Under the pieces are notes generated by a model, which worked only from the letters and a program-made list of their open reading frames with translations, did no database searches and had not been told where the DNA came from. Source: Martinezella calliandrae (lineage in GTDB: Bacteria; Pseudomonadota; Alphaproteobacteria; Rhizobiales; Rhizobiaceae). Taken from it: a stretch of 64,000 bases of DNA. The stretch covers positions 1 through 64,000 of the forward strand of contig NZ_JARFYN010000029.1 of NCBI RefSeq assembly GCF_030272695.1. Reading direction: 5' to 3'. A program made the translations under genes and the position numbers. Of this stretch, positions 16,464 to 25,594 are shown piece by piece (within the stretch, counting starts at the first letter, position 1; each line of letters opens with the position of its first letter).

Positions 16464-17717
16464 ATGATAGATTCGCCGCAGCCAAAAAAGCTCATTGAGC
16501 GCAAAGCCCGACCGATCGTCGAAACTGCGCTGGCTGACACACGTGTCGTGCTCATCGCCGGTCCGCGGCAAGCCGGAAAGACGACCCTTGCCCGACAGGT
16601 CTCTGGCACCGATCGTCCATTTATCACCCTCGACGATGTCGGTACGCTGAATGCAGCAAGGACCGATCCGATCGGCTTTATCCGAGGCATCAAACGGGCC
16701 GTGATCGACGAGGTGCAACGGGCGCCCGAACTGATACTGGCGATCAAGGAAAGCGTTGACCGCGATGACGAGCCCGGGCGATTCTTGCTCACAGGCTCGG
16801 CAAATCTCGCCACCGTTCCGGCGATTGCAGACTCGCTCGCCGGTCGTATGGCCGTTGTTCCATTATTGCCATTTGCCCAATCTGAGATCCGGTCCACCCC
16901 GGGTCGTCTGCTGGATCGGCTGTTCGCCGGCGAGGAGCCTTCCGCCGGGGAGGACACCGTGATTGGCGACGACCTAATGGCGATAGTGCTGCAGGGCGGC
17001 TACCCAGAAGCTTTGCGTCGGCCGACGCCAAGCCGGCGGACTGCTTGGCTGGAAGATTATGTGAAATTGATCCTCGACCGCGACGTGCGTGATATCGCCA
17101 ACATCGACCAATTGGACCGGCTTCCGCGGCTGCTCGATGTCCTAGCGGAGCACGCCGGACAATTGGTCAATCACAGCAGTTTCGGTGCAGCGCTCGGATT
17201 GTCGAGCATCACCGCACAGAAATACGTTGCCATACTCGAGCGCCTCTTTCTGATCAGGACACTTGTCCCGTGGTCCAACAACCGCTTGAACCGGCTCGTT
17301 AAGACGCCAAAGCTTCACTTTCTGGACACGGGCTTGCTTGCCACTTTGCGCGAGGATGAAGCGGATCTGTTGCGCGACGACAAAACTCGATTTGGCGCTC
17401 TGCTCGAAAGCTTCGTGGTTTCAGAACTGCTGAAGTCGGCATCTTGGTCAGACCGGCGCTTATCCTTTTCGCACTACCGGACGAGAGACCGAGATGAAGT
17501 CGATGTCATTATCGAGGATCGGCGCGGCCGGATTGTTGGAATAGAGGTAAGGGCGTCTGCAACGGTGAAGTCTGACGATTTTCGCGGGTTGCGCCAATTA
17601 CAAGACGCGGTCGGCGATCGTTTCGTGCGAGGCCTCGTCTTACACGACCACGACCGAGTGACGCCATTTGGAGAAAAGCTCCAAGCTGCCCCGCTATCTC
17701 TTCTATGGACAATGTGA
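16464..17717 (+). CDS. AAA-type ATPase with DUF4143 domain
   Basis: A 417-residue protein. The N-terminal P-loop ATPase domain has Walker A GPRQAGKTT (near residue 33) and Walker B RAVIDEVQRAPE. The sensor segment FLLTGSANL follows. A C-terminal DUF4143 domain, which resembles a restriction-endonuclease fold, contains the segment RDRDEVDVIIED. These ATPases are common in accessory DNA and their function is unknown; links to TA or defence have been proposed. No partner gene is seen. Downstream DNA is largely non-coding. Confidence 0.87.
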   Translation: MIDSPQPKKLIERKARPIVETALADTRVVLIAGPRQAGKTTLARQVSGTDRPFITLDDVGTLNAARTDPIGFIRGIKRAVIDEVQRAPELILAIKESVDRDDEPGRFLLTGSANLATVPAIADSLAGRMAVVPLLPFAQSEIRSTPGRLLDRLFAGEEPSAGEDTVIGDDLMAIVLQGGYPEALRRPTPSRRTAWLEDYVKLILDRDVRDIANIDQLDRLPRLLDVLAEHAGQLVNHSSFGAALGLSSITAQKYVAILERLFLIRTLVPWSNNRLNRLVKTPKLHFLDTGLLATLREDEADLLRDDKTRFGALLESFVVSELLKSASWSDRRLSFSHYRTRDRDEVDVIIEDRRGRIVGIEVRASATVKSDDFRGLRQLQDAVGDRFVRGLVLHDHDRVTPFGEKLQAAPLSLLWTM

Positions 17718-18138
17718 GCAGCGTCGGGCGGTCAGGGGGCCGGGCTATCCGTGCCAGTCTTTAAGAATGTCGCTCATCCTAGCTCGAACTGCGATCGCCA
17801 GGACAGTACGGCAAGCCCGCTTTTCCATATCGCGAGCGCAAGGGCGGCAGAGAGATGACCGGTTGAAAGTCAAGGTGTGACCGTTTGAAATCCGGTCGGC
17901 GGCTGATTTAAAGCGGCCATCCACGAAGGGCTGCGTTTTCCGGCAGGAATGACGACCTCAAAGTACCGACGGGCCCTCAGGCGATCCGCTCCATCAATCA
18001 GCTTTTCATGTCGAGGTCGGCGTCACCATTCGGCATGACAAGATCAACGTGACCGACATTCAGCGCTTGAGCGAAAACAACCGCACCATCATATGTCTGA
18101 TATGGTCCTGCCCACCGAAAAAAATAGCGGCGACGGCG
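17718..18138. other. Region without a recognisable gene
   Basis: Short frames only. A minus-strand frame near 18000-18130 reads DGAVVFAQALNVGHVDLVMP, which looks like a protein fragment, but I cannot place it in a family. Confidence 0.4.
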
Positions 18139-18397
18139 GACCTGAAGCAGCACGTCGACGCCGTCGCGCAGGCCTTTGTGGCAAAGCGCGGCTTCGCCGA
18201 CTATCGCGCCTAATACCGCGAAAGTCGGCCGTTTACGAATGATCGAACTCTATTTCATCGTTTCTTCTCACATCGGGCCGAAGGCCATCGCCGGATGGGA
18301 TTCGTTTCGCGACGAGATCGGTGGCACGATCGGCGACGAAGGGCCTGACCGCTGGCTAACCGTCGTCTTCACGGGCGACCTGGAATGGGCGGAATGA
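18139..18397 (+). pseudogene. Cation diffusion facilitator, C-terminal remnant
   Basis: ADLKQHVDAVAQAFVAKRGF, a stop codon and frameshift, then IELYFIV and DRWLTVVFTGDLEWAE match the cytoplasmic tail of the intact cation-efflux protein encoded at 23996-24922 (IELYFIV, NRWLTIAFTADAEWAE). Only the last 85 codons or so remain, with no membrane part. It is a related but different gene copy, not an exact duplicate. Confidence 0.8.
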
Positions 18398-18713
18398 GCC
18401 AACCAACGCCCATGCTGTTCGCGCAAAATCAGTTTTGGCCCAGCCTGACAACTATTAGGCGAATGTCTCTAACAGTTTTTGAAGGATCGGCTAAAATCAT
18501 GCCGAGCTGATGGATTGCGCCGTGCGGTAACGGCGTCTCTTCTTGGCACCCATCGCGCCGTTTCCCTGCTATGCAACAATACGTCGGCTATCGGGGGCAT
18601 AGTGGACTCTGGCAAGCCGTCCGCCCGGTGCTTTATGGGTTCACGGCCAGCACTACTTTGGAGTCCTAGAGCCCGCAGCGATACGCTGCAGGCCCATGAA
18701 GAACGAGTCCTGC
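18398..18713. other. Region without a recognisable gene
   Basis: No supported gene was seen between the cation-efflux remnant and the end of the ureidoglycine aminohydrolase gene. Confidence 0.4.
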
Positions 18714-19550
18714 TTAACGGTGCGAGCCGAAAGGGCGGAGCGTCATGTGGCGATTAACGTCCTTATAGAGCAGGTAGCGGAACGGACCTGGGCCGCCAGC
18801 GTAGCACGCTTGCGGGCAGAAGGCGCGCAGCCACATAAAGTCGCCGGCTTCAATCTCAACCCAATCCTGGTTCAGGCGATAGACGGCCTTGCCTTGCAAC
18901 ACGTAGAGACCGTGCTCCATCACATGGGTTTCGGCAAAGGGAATGACCGCGCCTGGCTGCAGGGTGACGATCGTCACATGCATGTCGTGCCGCAGATCGG
19001 ACGGATCAACAAAGCGTGTCGTTGCCCATCGCCCCTCGGTGCCGGGCATCGCTGCGGGCGTGATATCCTTCTCGTTAAGGATCAGCGGCTCCGGATGATC
19101 CAACCCTTCGACGGCCTCATAGGCCTTGCGGATCCAGTGGAAACGCGCATGAGCACCCGCACGGTTGTGGAGCGACCACTTGAGGCCCGGTGGCAGGAAG
19201 GCGTAGCCCCCTGGCTGGAGAATGTATTTACCGGTTGGCATCGACAGTTCGATCTCGCCATCGACGACGAAGAGGACACCTTCGGCTTCCGGATCCTGCT
19301 CCGGCCGGTCGCTGCCGCCGCCCGGCGCCACTTCCATGACATATTGTGAAAAGGTCTCGGCAAAGCCGGAAAGCGGGCGGGCGATCACCCAGCAACGCGT
19401 CTGGTTCCAGAAGGGCAGGAAGCTGGTGACAATATCCTGCATGACCCCTTTGGGAATGACCGCATAGGCCTCGGTGAAGACGGCACGTCCCGTCAAGAGA
19501 TCGCTCTGCGGCGGGTGGCCACCGAGGGAGGAATAGTAGATTTTTTGCAT
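18714..19550 (-). CDS. allE: (S)-ureidoglycine aminohydrolase (bicupin)
   Basis: A 278-residue double-cupin protein. The family enzyme converts (S)-ureidoglycine to (S)-ureidoglycolate and ammonia in allantoin breakdown, using Mn2+. The opening (SSLGGHPPQ, then FTEAYAVIPKGVMQDIVTS) and the C-terminal cupin with ETHVMEHGLYVLQGKAVYRL, holding Glu and His metal ligands, are characteristic. The ATG at 19550 follows a purine-rich GGGCGAGAAG. The longer frame from 19625 lacks this. No other allantoin-pathway genes are nearby, so the gene is an orphan here. Confidence 0.88.
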   Translation of the reverse strand: MQKIYYSSLGGHPPQSDLLTGRAVFTEAYAVIPKGVMQDIVTSFLPFWNQTRCWVIARPLSGFAETFSQYVMEVAPGGGSDRPEQDPEAEGVLFVVDGEIELSMPTGKYILQPGGYAFLPPGLKWSLHNRAGAHARFHWIRKAYEAVEGLDHPEPLILNEKDITPAAMPGTEGRWATTRFVDPSDLRHDMHVTIVTLQPGAVIPFAETHVMEHGLYVLQGKAVYRLNQDWVEIEAGDFMWLRAFCPQACYAGGPGPFRYLLYKDVNRHMTLRPFGSHR

Positions 19551-19741
19551 CTTCTCGCCCTTCGTTCTTACAATTTTCTGGGAGGCTGTGGCCTTCATCC
19601 CCATCTCACTAACGGATAGCGGCAAAGCCCTAATACAGCGTCACTTCACTCCCGCCTTCGCTGACAATGTCACGATCTTGCTCCCCGTTGACGATCGACT
19701 AGGCGCAGTTGCCGCGCGACATTTCCTTGACGCGCGGATAA

Positions 19742-20572
19742 TCATAAGCATTGACCTTCGGCGTCGTATAGCCTGCACCGACAATCAGACGCGTCAATGG
19801 GGGAAGGCGCCGTTGAGCTACACGATGCCGACAAAGGCGACTTCGAGGGGACCGTGACGAGCTCGTCGCGCGTCTTCGCGGCGCGCGAGATGTTTGGCGG
19901 GCTCAGCTCGGTGGATTGCAGCCTCGCATCTAGAGCGAACGGTTCTTGAAACTTGAGCTGGTAGGCGCCGGCCGCACTACCTGCGACGAAGACGAGATTC
20001 CAGCTATGCGATGAAACGGCACTGGGCATCGCAACGAAGCGGTGCTTCTTAAGGAGGTCGTCACCGCACGCCTGCATTTCGGACACGTCACCGATGATCA
20101 CCGCCGTCAACGTGTGCGGAACGGTGTCGAGCGACCGAAACCCTTTGTGCACAGCGACTTCGAGGATGGCCGTGGCGGGGTCGATCGAGCAGTAGACGGC
20201 TCGCACACCCCTGCTGTTCCATCGGCCGCCAACGCGGTATTCGCCCTCGCCACTGTCCCAGGTCGAGGCGTGGATGGTTTGATCAAGCCGCCAGCCGATG
20301 AGCTCGGGGCCTCCAAGCGCGACTGCAGCAGCGTCATGTATAGACGCCGAATTCAAGCCGCGTAAGATGGCTGGCGTGCCCAAGAGGTCGATCGGACAGT
20401 GCTGATCAAGGCCGATCGCGGGACGCTCCAGCCATTGCCCGGCTTCGGCCTGCGTCCCCAACACATCCGTTGCTTTTGCCAGGATCTCGGCGAACTTCCA
20501 AGTTCGTCCGCTTTGCTCTCGATCGCCCGCCTGCTCGATCTGCCGGCCAGGCCGCGGCGTCGGGCAAATCAT
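19742..20572 (-). pseudogene. Damaged Xre/ParS antitoxin - RES toxin pair fused in one frame
   Basis: The frame starts with the end of an Xre/MbcA/ParS-type antitoxin (FAEILAKATDVLG, then IGLDQHCPIDLLGTPA). It runs without a stop into a RES-domain toxin (GPELIGWRLDQT, GGRWNSRGVRAVYCS, ILEVAVHKGF, SHSWNLVFV). The expected antitoxin ending LTRLEFGVYT plus TGA is present in a different frame right at the junction, so a deletion between TPA and LTRLEF removed the antitoxin's end and shifted the frame. The antitoxin also lacks its N-terminal half. The family's RES toxins degrade NAD+. The catalytic Arg and Glu regions survive, but the toxin start is unclear. Confidence 0.75.
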
Positions 20573-20586
20573 GGCCGTGCACGCCC

Positions 20587-21825
20587 TTATTCCAACGGTT
20601 CGTAGCCGTCGGTAAGCGTGCCGAGGAAAGCAACGACATCGTCGATTTCTGCGGGCGAAAGCGCCGGCTCGTCTCCTGCCTTGCGGTCGAAAGGCGGGTC
20701 ACTGTTTATGTTGGCCTTCGCCGCCTCCGGAAGGTCATTGTATTTGTCTAGGCTTCCGTCGGGCTTGCGCGGATACCAGAGCTCCGGACGGGTCTCGCGT
20801 TCGACGTAGAAGCGAACTGCGTCGCGTAAAGAGTGGATGTCGCCATTGTGGAAGAAGGTCTTGCGAAGAGCGACATTGCGCAGTGTTGGTGTGCGAAAGA
20901 GCCCGCAATAATCCTCTCGCCCCGCGAAATCAGTGCGCAGGGGACCACAAAGGCCAAGATCGTAGAACGCCGGATCCTTGTTCGCAGGAATGTCGCGATT
21001 GCGGGGCACGCCAATAGCGATCAGCCCGTAGTCAGTGAACTGCGGCGGCGTGCCGTCATTCCCGCGCTGGCTGACGTGACAGGAGGCACAATTACCCTTC
21101 TGGGCTGCATTGAACAGCTTCAGCCCCCTTGCCTCCTGTAGCGTGAACTCGGCCCTGCCAGCCAGCACTGCGTCATATTTGCTCGAGTACGGATAGAAGG
21201 TTCGGTAGTCCTGCTGAAAGACTTCCAGTGCCTTGAGCGCCGTACGAAAGACGATTGCCGGATCACCGACGGCCTTTAACCCAGCAATATCGGTGATCGC
21301 CGTCCCGTAGCCCGCGGCAAGCAGGTGACGGACGACTTCGGCTTCGCTTTTGTTGCCCATCTCGAAATCAGAAAGCAAAGGAATCCTTGCTTGCTCGTGG
21401 CCGCGATCGACCCGGCCGTCCCAGGTCAGGCCGCCGGTCGGGCCGTTATCGACACTTTCGTCGGCCTCGTCCTCGGATTCGAAGAAGTGCTCGGTGAACT
21501 GCGGCACTACCTGCAGATATTTGAGCGAGGGCACCGCCCGCAACCCGGCCCGATGCAAGTCGCTGCCGCCGAGCTGTACCACCTGGTCATTGTTTGGGCC
21601 GAAGGCATGGCTGGGATCGTGGCAGGACGAGCACGCCATCTTGCCTGACGCAGACAGGGAGGGATCGAAGAACAGGGCTTTGCCGAGCGCCGCCAAGGCC
21701 TGTGTTTGCCGTCGGACGTCGGCTCGCGACAAAGCTTGGCCCGTATGGACTGAGGCCGTCATGAACACCAATGCAGCGGCAGCGCAGATCGGGACCCACT
21801 GCCTTGTACGCGAATTGGATTGCAT
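20587..21825 (-). CDS. Di-haem cytochrome c peroxidase (MauG/CcpA family)
   Basis: A 412-residue periplasmic protein with a signal peptide (cleavage near TGQALS). Two haem-binding motifs are visible: CSSCH at residues 65-69 and CASCH at 246-250. The spacing and the segment FFDPSLSASGKMACSSCHDP match bacterial di-haem peroxidases, which reduce hydrogen peroxide with electrons from small cytochromes or modify partner proteins. It is divergent from the phosphoesterase gene at 21981, with about 155 bp between. Confidence 0.92.
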   Translation of the reverse strand: MQSNSRTRQWVPICAAAALVFMTASVHTGQALSRADVRRQTQALAALGKALFFDPSLSASGKMACSSCHDPSHAFGPNNDQVVQLGGSDLHRAGLRAVPSLKYLQVVPQFTEHFFESEDEADESVDNGPTGGLTWDGRVDRGHEQARIPLLSDFEMGNKSEAEVVRHLLAAGYGTAITDIAGLKAVGDPAIVFRTALKALEVFQQDYRTFYPYSSKYDAVLAGRAEFTLQEARGLKLFNAAQKGNCASCHVSQRGNDGTPPQFTDYGLIAIGVPRNRDIPANKDPAFYDLGLCGPLRTDFAGREDYCGLFRTPTLRNVALRKTFFHNGDIHSLRDAVRFYVERETRPELWYPRKPDGSLDKYNDLPEAAKANINSDPPFDRKAGDEPALSPAEIDDVVAFLGTLTDGYEPLE

Positions 21826-21980
21826 CGTTACAGTTGCGTCCCCTCAATCACAGTTCTCCACCCGAGAACACCGTCGTTAGCCGGATTCTAGAATTATTTC
21901 AATTAATGCTTGCGTTAGCTGGTCGCACGGATAAGCTGTTACAGAGGTGGGGCGCACCGAATTCTGGGGGACCGGTCCGA

Positions 21981-23552
21981 ATGAAAACGATCACTGTTGC
22001 AACCGCTTGGGCGTTAGGTCTTTCTGTGGCGGCGTTGGGCCCCGCTATCGCCGGCGTCTCCGCCGCAATGGCAGGACCTGCGCCGAATACCGCCGGTGAT
22101 CTGAAGCTGATCGACACTGTAGTGGTGATCTATGCGGAAAATCGCAGCTTTGACAATCTCTATGGCAGTTTTCCAGGGGCTAACGGGATTTCGAAGGCGC
22201 CGGCAAGTGCGCGCGTCCAGCGCGATCGCGACGGCAAACCTTTCCGTGATCTGCCTCCGATCTGGGAGGGTCTCACCGCCAAAGGCGTGACACCGCCGGT
22301 GACCCAAGCGGAGACGGAGCATCTGCCTAATCGCCCGTTCCACGCGGACGATTCCAAGGGATTCAACCTCAACCCGAATACGATCACGCGCGACCTCTGG
22401 CACCGTTACTATCAGAACCAGATGCAGATCGACGGCGGACGCAACGACAAATTCGTCGCCTATGCCGATTCTGGCGCGCTAGCCATGAGTTTGTGGGACG
22501 GCTCGAAGATGGCAATGTGGAAGGTCGCCCAGAAATACGTGTTGGCCGATAATTTCTTCATGGGCGCTTTCGGCGGCTCCTTCCTTAACCACCAATGGCT
22601 GATTTGCGCCTGTGCGCCCTATTATGCCAACGCCGACACCAGCGCCGCCAAGCCTTCGATCGCGGTGGTTGAGCCCGACGGGGTGACGCTCAAGACCGCC
22701 GCCAATTCACCAAAATCGGCAATCGACGGTGTTCCGAAGTTCGTCGGCGACGGTAATCTCACGCCCGATTTTTACGCCGTCAACACCATGCAGCCGCCCT
22801 ATCAGCCGAGCGGTAACGGTCCCGCGCCCGACGGTGATAAGGCATTGGCGGATCCGAACAAGCCAACAACATTGCCGCCACAAACTGACCCAACCATCGG
22901 CGATATGCTTAGCCTCAAGCACGTGAGCTGGGCTTGGTATGGTGGGGCATGGCAGGATGTGCTGGACCACGGCAACAAGGACCCGGTGCCGAATCTTCAA
23001 TATCACCACCAGCCTTTCAACTACTATGCCAATTTCGCTCCCGGCACCGCAGCCAGGGCGGAGCATCTGAGGGATGGCGGCTTGGCCGGCGCTGAGTTCA
23101 TCAAAGCGATCGATGCCGGTACGCTGCCGCAAGTCTCTTTCTATAAGCCGCAGGGCAACCTTAATGAGCATTCAGGCTACGCCGATATTGAGGCTGGCGA
23201 TGCCCATATCGCCGATCTGATTGCGCATTTGGAGAAGAGTCCGCAATGGCCACATATGCTGGTCGTTGTCACCTATGACGAAAATGGCGGCCTGTGGGAT
23301 CACTTGGCGCCGCCCAAAGGCGACCGTTGGGGGCCGGGTTCGCGTATTCCTGCAATTATCGTCTCGCCCTATGCGCGGCACGGCTATGTCGATCACACGC
23401 CCATGGACACGACGTCGATCCTGCGTTTCGTCACGCGCCGTTTCGAACTGCCGACCCTGCACGGTATCATCGTGCGCGACGCTGCTATCGCCGCCCATAA
23501 ACAGAAACCGCTCGGCGATTTGACCAGCGCACTCGTACTCAAGGACAAGTGA
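21981..23552 (+). CDS. Secreted phosphoesterase (acid phosphatase/phospholipase C family)
   Basis: A 523-residue protein of the PF04185 family (AcpA acid phosphatases and non-specific phospholipases C). A signal peptide is followed by IYAENRSFDNLYGSFPGANG, the metal- and substrate-site motif, and later by VVTYDENGGLWDHLAPP, the second hallmark motif. The ATG at 21981 precedes a proper signal peptide and is preferred over the longer frame from 21771, which overlaps the divergent peroxidase gene. It probably releases phosphate from organic esters in the periplasm or outside the cell. The substrate is not predictable. Confidence 0.9.
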   Translation: MKTITVATAWALGLSVAALGPAIAGVSAAMAGPAPNTAGDLKLIDTVVVIYAENRSFDNLYGSFPGANGISKAPASARVQRDRDGKPFRDLPPIWEGLTAKGVTPPVTQAETEHLPNRPFHADDSKGFNLNPNTITRDLWHRYYQNQMQIDGGRNDKFVAYADSGALAMSLWDGSKMAMWKVAQKYVLADNFFMGAFGGSFLNHQWLICACAPYYANADTSAAKPSIAVVEPDGVTLKTAANSPKSAIDGVPKFVGDGNLTPDFYAVNTMQPPYQPSGNGPAPDGDKALADPNKPTTLPPQTDPTIGDMLSLKHVSWAWYGGAWQDVLDHGNKDPVPNLQYHHQPFNYYANFAPGTAARAEHLRDGGLAGAEFIKAIDAGTLPQVSFYKPQGNLNEHSGYADIEAGDAHIADLIAHLEKSPQWPHMLVVVTYDENGGLWDHLAPPKGDRWGPGSRIPAIIVSPYARHGYVDHTPMDTTSILRFVTRRFELPTLHGIIVRDAAIAAHKQKPLGDLTSALVLKDK

Positions 23553-23635
23553 AACAGGGCTACGAACACCCGCAACCTTGCACTAGGATTTGCCGTGGGT
23601 GGAAGACTACATGGCCGGCTGATCACGACGCCCTA

Positions 23636-23775
23636 ACGATTCGGAAGCCCTCGACTTCCTTGACCCGCGGCAGCGTGGCTTGCGCCGCCAGATTGGCATG
23701 ATCTTCCAGCACTTCAACCTTCTGTCGTCGCGCACCGCCTTCGACAATGTGGCGCTACCGCTGGAGATCGCAGGT
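23636..23775 (+). pseudogene. metN-like ABC ATPase fragment
   Basis: About 46 codons read RGLRRQIGMIFQHFNLLSSR, then TAFDNVALPLEIAG, typical of the Q-loop region of methionine-type MetN ATPases. No Walker A, signature or Walker B region adjoins, so it is a small internal relic. Confidence 0.7.
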
Positions 23776-23995
23776 GGAATCAGATGGCAGCTGTCGGCAA
23801 AGCCTTTTTGTCCAACCTGTGACATCGTTTCACCTCGTCAATGTCGCGCGTCATCGCGACGAATTCGAAATCAAGCCACATGGCGATGGCTCTTTTCGTC
23901 TCGTTAAAACGTCGCTGTTACGACTGTCGTCGAGCGCACCGGCGTTGATTGCACCAAAAGACATTTGGCGTCTAAGGGCGCAAATTTAAAGGCAT

Positions 23996-24922
23996 TTATT
24001 CCGCCCATTCCGCGTCGGCCGTAAACGCAATTGTCAGCCAGCGGTTGGCACTCTCATCGCCGATTGCAGCACCAATTTCGTCGCGCAGCATATCCCATTC
24101 CTCAACCGTCTTCGGCGGCAGCCCCCCAGGGACGATGAAATAGAGCTCGATCTGCGTCGCCCGGCCGACCCGCGCGACATAGGCACGATAGGAGGAGAAC
24201 CCGAGGCGGTGCACCGTTTCCGATGCGACATGATCGACGTGATCCTTGAGGTCGCTTGGAGCAATCAGAAGGATTTCTGTTAACGCCTTCCAGACGGTGC
24301 CGATCGGAAGCGGAATCATCACCAGGCAGACAAGGGCGAGAACCACGGGATCGACATAGTTGGCGATCCAGGCAGAAGGTGTCTGCTGGACGGCAAGTCC
24401 GATCAGGAACGCGATCAGGAGGGCCAATGCGATGCCGCCGGACATAATCCAGGCCTTGATATCAAGCGAAATGAAGTCCGACTTGAGGCTGCGGTTCAGC
24501 CTGATGCCCATCATGGCCATCACCGCACAAACAAGCACCATAGCCGCCGAGTAGTCGATCGCCACGCCGAAGTGCAGCTGATGCCCGCCATTGAGGATGT
24601 TCATGGCTGCGTTAATCAGCGCATAGGACGCGACCGTCATGAGCAAACAGCCGTTGAGCATCAGGACGATGGGCTCCAGGTGCCAGAAGCCCATGGTGAA
24701 ACGGTTGCGAATTCTACCCGACAGTGCGTCGATTTGCACCGACTTTACAATCAGGCTTGATACCCACAGGGCAAGCCCGGTCATTGCCGCATCCGCCAGC
24801 GAATAGATACCATCGAAGGCGATGGAGAACGACCCTGACAATATGCCGAACACGACACCGAGTGCGGCGACCACGAGGGTGGCAGCAATCGATATCTGCA
24901 GAAACCCCTGCTCGTTCCACAT
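23996..24922 (-). CDS. Cation diffusion facilitator family efflux protein
   Basis: A 308-residue inner-membrane protein with about six membrane segments and a cytoplasmic C-terminal domain. Membrane segment 2 carries SIAFDGIYSLADAAMTG, whose Asp residues are the expected metal ligands. A second ligand pair lies in SLDIKAWIMSGG. The family exports divalent metals (Zn, Fe, Mn, Co) in exchange for protons. The start at 24922 is supported by GGGGAGGTG 3 bp upstream. A related C-terminal remnant lies at 18139-18397. Confidence 0.9.
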   Translation of the reverse strand: MWNEQGFLQISIAATLVVAALGVVFGILSGSFSIAFDGIYSLADAAMTGLALWVSSLIVKSVQIDALSGRIRNRFTMGFWHLEPIVLMLNGCLLMTVASYALINAAMNILNGGHQLHFGVAIDYSAAMVLVCAVMAMMGIRLNRSLKSDFISLDIKAWIMSGGIALALLIAFLIGLAVQQTPSAWIANYVDPVVLALVCLVMIPLPIGTVWKALTEILLIAPSDLKDHVDHVASETVHRLGFSSYRAYVARVGRATQIELYFIVPGGLPPKTVEEWDMLRDEIGAAIGDESANRWLTIAFTADAEWAE

Positions 24923-25594
24923 TGGCACCTCCCCGATATCCGTACGACACTGCGCTCTCAATTGGATCCATGCTGTAGCGGTGGATCTGATCCACTGCCT
25001 CAGCGAATAACCTTACGATATCCCTGTCGCAGAAGCTGAAAACAGTATCGAGATACATCGCCGCCCGCCTCTTCGGCATCAGGCAGCCGACTATCCTCTT
25101 CGCCGCCGTGCTGCGGAACAGCGCCTGAGCCACCTAACCTAATAGTATGTCGTGGGCTGGCCCATGCCGATCAGCACTGTGCCGTTCCGATCGGCGTGAC
25201 GCGTCGCACCTTCCATCCTCCATGGATCCAGCAACACGGATCGCGCTGGAACAGCGTGTCGGGAATAGGCGGTTGGCGAACTCGGTTTCCAGGCCGCCTT
25301 GAAAGGGAAGTGATAAAGGTCGCAACCCGCGCCAAGCTTTGATCGCAAGTCCCGCAACCGGGGACAGCAACCAGAGTTCTCGATCCGTTCGATCTTAGAC
25401 TCAATGACCATCATTCTCCAAGGTAAACAATCCGCGGATGAGAGCGTGATCAATCGTCGTCCGATCGGATCGCGGCACACCGGTCAGGTTGAATTCAACC
25501 GCCGTCGATGTAAACTCGGCGAAGGCAGCCTATGCTTCATCACACCCATGACGGTCATGAGAGCTCAGGTTTTCGAACTCCTCTTGTTCCGCCC
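24923..25594. other. Region without a recognisable gene
   Basis: Several overlapping minus-strand frames (up to 139 residues) occur, but none resembles a family I know. Confidence 0.4.
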
